Made by a program: the position numbers and the translations under genes
Shown: positions 61,301-64,000 of the stretch, piece after piece
How positions within the stretch are numbered: position 1 is the first letter of the stretch
How the letters are laid out: every line of letters begins with the position of its first letter
NCBI RefSeq assembly: GCF_013114625.1
Contig: NZ_VTXD01000023.1
Location: 1 to 64,000 of the forward strand
Origin: Vibrio sp. 99-70-13A1
GTDB lineage: Bacteria; Pseudomonadota; Gammaproteobacteria; Enterobacterales; Vibrionaceae
Direction of reading: 5' to 3'
DNA: 64,000 nucleotides
Notes under the pieces: model-generated
Database searches by the model: none
Seen by the model: the letters and a program-made list of their open reading frames with translations, nothing else
Told to the model about the DNA's origin: nothing

Positions 61301-61820
61301 ATAAAATTGGCTGCCAAGGGTGCTCTTGCTGCTCTCCTTCCTCGCTTAATTCAGCGACGCTTTCACCGAACTCCCAACTTGCCATCCATTCAGGTCGGTA
61401 TACTAAATAGCCATCAAAAATATCGGCAATTTTTTCAGCCAATTGGTACAGCTTAGAGCTATCGTCATCATTTTCTAAATAACGCTGTAATGGTAAGAAT
61501 TCTTGTAATTCGAGCTTAGCAGGGAGCAAGCTCATCAACTTCCACGTCATGGCTTCTTTGTTAAAAGCACTGCGTTTAGGGACATCAGGTAAGGCTTGGG
61601 TGAACATTTCCCAAATAAAGGTGGCAGGTAGTGGGAACTCTAAATTAGCCGCAATACCAAACTCTTTTGCCAACGCCATTTTTAGCCACTGAGACATACC
61701 CGGGCTTTGAACAAGAATCTGCTCTTTATCAAATGGATTAGCTAAGGGATCATTCTTAATTAAATGAACGAGGATAATTTTTAAAGTATCGACTTTATTG
61801 GAATGGTAAACAGTAAACAA
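58341..61820 (-). CDS. recC: Exonuclease V subunit RecC
   Basis: Chi-recognition and scaffold subunit of RecBCD (1159 aa, close to E. coli 1122). It begins MFTVYHSNKVDTLKIIL and carries the conserved SPGMSQWLKMALA and FGISSLPPRYMDALKALGEH blocks in the inactive helicase domains, and an inactive nuclease-like C-terminal domain. Together with recB and recD it makes the main double-strand-break resection machine. It lies 128 bp downstream of the TDT transporter gene, on the same strand. Confidence 0.96.
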   Translation of the reverse strand: MFTVYHSNKVDTLKIILVHLIKNDPLANPFDKEQILVQSPGMSQWLKMALAKEFGIAANLEFPLPATFIWEMFTQALPDVPKRSAFNKEAMTWKLMSLLPAKLELQEFLPLQRYLENDDDSSKLYQLAEKIADIFDGYLVYRPEWMASWEFGESVAELSEEGEQQEHPWQPILWQALYEQTLSQGQSKYHRGNLYHDFIEALIANKANLDKLPKRLFVFGISSLPPRYMDALKALGEHIDVHLMFTNPCQHYWGDIRDRKTIARIEANQRKQFALVNGTPQLEREASPLKNGIEANVVEDELHTGHAVGNSLLASLGKLGRDNLLLLSQSECEEHEFFIDVPRDTLLHQLQADILELEEHQDDHILDSSQHKQAIQLGDSSVTVHACHSPMREVEVLHDQLLAMFDADPTLKPRDIIVMVADINAYSPAIQAVFGNAPGERYVPYSISDRTADQESPILAAFMQLVALPNTRCLASELLELLEIPAMMAKFEIDESQFEQAKQWVEEAGIRWGVDASTAEEFELPATAQNTWLFGIQRMLLGYAMSDSAGLFESHGDSIAAYNEVQGINAELAGKLAHFIEKIAHYRDLLTRSQSIDGWREVLLSMIDDFFAVELEGEVVLKSIRDALSQLKEQLDDALFEQELSPSIIYQYLNNKLSGARISQRFLAGQVNFCTLMPMRSIPFKTVCLLGMNDGVYPRSVPPEGFDLMNGRIRPGDRSRRDDDRYLFLEAMLSAQECLYISFVGRSIQDNTERVPSVLVAELLEYCQQNYCLDGQQELPSDDSGENLEQAMTFEHSMTPFSPSAFNHDLAPAMNSYAREWLPAANRQGQRSGDFNRSLDEYLHGATYPLELDLVELQRFWRLPVQYFFNRRLKVMFEPPLPVMEDDEPFVLNGLESFQLKNGLLQVLLDNSDNVDEAVSQFVSEQKAQGKLPIGAFGDIEFETNRVQAEELAKEIRFVSGSIQSDIDVNIELNVLGEGKPVRLTGWLTQNYRSGLVRYRSGKIRSQDYLSAWIDHLCCAAMGNTKSTHIIGYDKKEGVVHLTYAPLNNAQKAVELLGEFVELFYQGMTAPLPYFPKTALANVEAGFSRGKWVDDEEKSFKKMADTFNDSYAFTGEGRDTYISRIWPQWNDELAAQARLYSSRILQAPRLSAIDPKDQE

Positions 61821-61948
61821 AGTGCACTCACGTTAATCTTGCCACAATATGATGTCAGATTAGCATAAGTGCAGAGGTTCAATGAGCAATATAAGCTTAT
61901 GAAATACTGAAAACTTAACGTCTGTTTACCTTTTGAACGAGTGTGTGC

Positions 61949-62944
61949 TTAGAATCGATTCTCAATCACTCGGAAGAGACGGTGTGGCTGATAATTCATG
62001 TAATATCGCACGGCGACATAAGTCACTACCGAGGTCGCAACGACCAGTTCTAAATACGCTAAATTATAAATTTGATTGATAAACTGAGCGTCAATACCTA
62101 CGCCTTGCATCCAAGCCGCCATTTTAAATAAAGCCGTCGCACCAATAACCATAGGGAAAGTAAAAGCCGCATAACCTGGGCTAAAGGGTAGACGAAGCAA
62201 CTTTAAAAACGCGACGTAAATAATAAATGTCATGAGCACTGCAATACCAAACAACAAGCTGATAATGACCGGAGATGGATTAGCAGAAACCGTCAAATAC
62301 CCTGCTAACGATAAGCTTGCTGGCGCAGCCATTATTGCAATCGTAGGTTTCGCTGCATCCGGGATTTCATGACGAAACATTAATCGATAAATCATAAGTG
62401 GTAGCATTACCGCATAAACGATCAAGCCAAACATCAAGACAACATTCGCGACCGGCTGCAACGTTGGATTTCCAGAGAAAGAAACATCCGCGACAATAAT
62501 ACCAATCGGTGGCACAAACCAACTTGGCACCATATGGTGAATCTCAAACTGTTTTGCTCTGTGGTACAAAAAGCTCACTAGAAAAACAACGTGTAAGGCA
62601 ACAGATGCTAACCATACCGCCTCTTGCAAGAATTGAGAAATAGGAGCTAATGAAGCAGAAACAATCATGCAGCCCATAGCAAAAGTAGGAACAACACTGC
62701 CAACAACTGGGTGAGCTAAATCTTCACGTAGTAAATGTCCGTGAATCAAAAATTTAACGGCTAAAATAAGCAACAAACTCGCAGCAATTGCAGAGCTAAC
62801 CCACTGAACGACACCTGGTGTATGCAAAACACCTTGCGAGACTAGCACTCCATCCCAGCACCACCCTAAACTCGCAATGGCTAACGCTAAACCAGCCATT
62901 GGGGTTGGAGCACCAGTTAAACTGTGTTGGATACGTTTAATCAT
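61949..62944 (-). CDS. TDT family transporter (TehA/SLAC1-like)
   Basis: Inner-membrane protein of 331 aa with about ten helices, of the tellurite-resistance/dicarboxylate transporter fold. ATG 62944 (MIKRIQHSLTGAPTPMAGLAL) is chosen because GAGAGG lies six bases upstream and the length matches TehA (330); the open frame extends to 62980. Family members conduct anions or C4-dicarboxylates, or give tellurite resistance; which applies is unknown. It is divergent from a LysR regulator that probably controls it. Confidence 0.87.
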   Translation of the reverse strand: MIKRIQHSLTGAPTPMAGLALAIASLGWCWDGVLVSQGVLHTPGVVQWVSSAIAASLLLILAVKFLIHGHLLREDLAHPVVGSVVPTFAMGCMIVSASLAPISQFLQEAVWLASVALHVVFLVSFLYHRAKQFEIHHMVPSWFVPPIGIIVADVSFSGNPTLQPVANVVLMFGLIVYAVMLPLMIYRLMFRHEIPDAAKPTIAIMAAPASLSLAGYLTVSANPSPVIISLLFGIAVLMTFIIYVAFLKLLRLPFSPGYAAFTFPMVIGATALFKMAAWMQGVGIDAQFINQIYNLAYLELVVATSVVTYVAVRYYMNYQPHRLFRVIENRF

Positions 62945-63134
62945 ATTAGCCTCTCTTTTAACTCGTTCCACATCATTCATTCACCTTAATTTGCGAACTC
63001 ATTAGCTTGTTGAAGCCATAATATGCTTGCACAATGTTTACGAATATCCAATTATATATAACAGGCGTTCAGAATAACTAAACGCTATTTCTATGAGCCA
63101 CAAATGATTTGTCGTAGAGCTACACAATATTCCT

Positions 63135-63196
63135 CTATGAACAACAAACTACTCCCCTATGAGTTAGAAAGCTCTGCCTCTATGAATTAGGAAAGC
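63135..63196. repeat. Three helically spaced CTATGA repeats before the LysR gene
   Basis: CTATGA occurs at 63135, 63157 and 63180 (spacing 22 and 23 bp), with a fourth at 63091 (44 bp before the first). The last two units extend to CTATGAGTTAGAAAGC and CTATGAATTAGGAAAGC. Spacing near two helical turns suggests a protein array, such as the LysR regulator, or a decayed tandem duplication. Confidence 0.6.
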
Positions 63197-63197
63197 C

Positions 63198-64000
63198 ATG
63201 TCTAATATTTCGATTAAGCAGCTAAAAGTGTTTGTCACCATTACTCAACACTCCACACTTACAGCGGCATCAGAAGCTTTATTTTTATCTAAAGCAGCGG
63301 TCAGCATGGCGCTTGGCGAAATGGAAAAACAACTTGGTCACTCTTTGTTTGATCGAGTGAATAACCGCCTTGTGATCAATCAAGAAGGTCAAAAATTATT
63401 ACCGCTTGCAGATGAAATATTGCATAGAGCTGCTGGAATAGATGAACTGTTCGGTGATACACAAGCACTCAGCGGCTTACTGAAAGTTGGTGCAAGCGAT
63501 ACGATTGGTAATCAAGTTGCACCCTATATTTTGTCAGGTTTTCGGCAACAGACTCAGCATCAAGATCAAAGCTTATTCATTTCCAACAGTGCCCTCATTT
63601 GCCAAAAGCTAGTCGACTACGAACTCGACATTGCTCTAATTGAAGGCAAAACTCAGCACAAAGAACTTATTTCTAGTCAATTTAGTGATGATGAAATGTG
63701 TATCGTTGCTCAAGCTGATCATCCTCTCGCCCAACAAGATCAGGTCTCTTTGCTCGATTTGGAAAGCAGCTACTGGTTATTACGAGAATCAGGCTCTGGG
63801 ACTCGCGAGTTCTTTCTTCGAACCGTTGCTCCACGTTTAGAGCATTGGTACGAGTCATTTGAATTGAATACGACTGAAGCCATCATCAATTCAGTTTCTG
63901 CTGGGCTTGGTTTTGCCTGCTTATCTCAACTCGCTGTACAACCAGCCATTCAAGATGGGCGAGTAAAAGTATTGAATGTGCCATTAGATATGAAGCGAAG
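63198..64000 (+). CDS. LysR-family transcriptional regulator (3' end outside window)
   Basis: The N-terminal winged helix-turn-helix (about 1-60) reads MSNISIKQLKVFVTITQHS and continues with TAASEALFLSKAAVSMALGEMEKQLG, the usual LysR pattern. A co-inducer-binding domain (about 90 onward, LLKVGASDTIGNQVAP and WLLRESGSGTREFF) resembles the CysB/CysL group of sensors. AGGAAAG supports ATG 63198. The frame is open for 267 codons to the window edge, so the last part is missing. Being divergent from the TDT transporter, it is the likely local regulator. Confidence 0.92.
   Translation, partial: MSNISIKQLKVFVTITQHSTLTAASEALFLSKAAVSMALGEMEKQLGHSLFDRVNNRLVINQEGQKLLPLADEILHRAAGIDELFGDTQALSGLLKVGASDTIGNQVAPYILSGFRQQTQHQDQSLFISNSALICQKLVDYELDIALIEGKTQHKELISSQFSDDEMCIVAQADHPLAQQDQVSLLDLESSYWLLRESGSGTREFFLRTVAPRLEHWYESFELNTTEAIINSVSAGLGFACLSQLAVQPAIQDGRVKVLNVPLDMKR

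Overview
The window is a stretch of core chromosome from a gamma-proteobacterium that is almost certainly a Vibrio. The evidence is a complete Na+-translocating NADH:quinone reductase operon (nqrABCDEF with apbE and nqrM) downstream of bolA, an OmpK porin, a DUF2850 protein (a family I know from vibrios), and the ubiF/miaB/ybeZ/ybeY/ybeX/lnt and leuS-to-lipA gene order. Base composition is moderate to AT-rich. I see no transposase, integrase, prophage, CRISPR array or rRNA. The Splendidus clade is possible, but the sequence alone cannot fix the species.

Layout. 1-1320: tRNA-Leu(UAG) and a lactonase-like beta-propeller gene. 1352-8785: ubiF (minus) diverging from miaB, then ybeZ, ybeY, ybeX and lnt. 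8821-8883: an 8-bp tandem repeat in the 3' region shared by lnt and ybeL. 9478-22228: leuS, lptE, holA, rsfS, rlmH, mrdA, mrdB, rlpA, dacA, ybeD, lipB, lipA, covering tRNA charging, outer-membrane assembly, elongasome wall synthesis and lipoate attachment. 22335-25355 (minus): an NSS-family Na+ symporter, a YggN-like protein, and a GreA/GreB-like gene broken by one extra base. 25526-29925: a RecQ-family helicase, dinB (minus) with a LexA box, and a double-receiver GGDEF protein. 30137-38281 (minus): nqrM, apbE, nqrF-A and bolA. 38453-43616: rlmG, yajG, a periplasmic cyclophilin, ampG and ompK. 43677-48021: panE, csdA, argO, csdE, tcdA. 48113-51283: mltA, a DUF2850 protein and argA. 51881-61820 (minus): recD, recB, recC. 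61949-64000: a TDT-family transporter and a divergent LysR regulator that runs off the window.

How the genes fit together. Three blocks form functional modules: mrdA-mrdB-rlpA-dacA (with mltA and ampG elsewhere) for peptidoglycan synthesis and turnover; nqrA-F with the FMN transferase ApbE and the iron-delivery factor NqrM for the primary sodium pump; and recBCD with dinB and the RecQ-like helicase for DNA repair. csdA, csdE and tcdA form a dispersed version of the E. coli csd locus, with argO between csdA and csdE.

I did not find a convincing new multi-gene system. The points most worth a second look are the frameshifted GreA-like gene, the 8-bp repeat, the ompK control region (leader peptide ORF, palindrome and CRP-like site), three small hairpins just upstream of nqrA, helically spaced CTATGA repeats in front of the LysR gene, two abutting hairpins between leuS and lptE, and unexplained spacers next to recD and between recB and recC.
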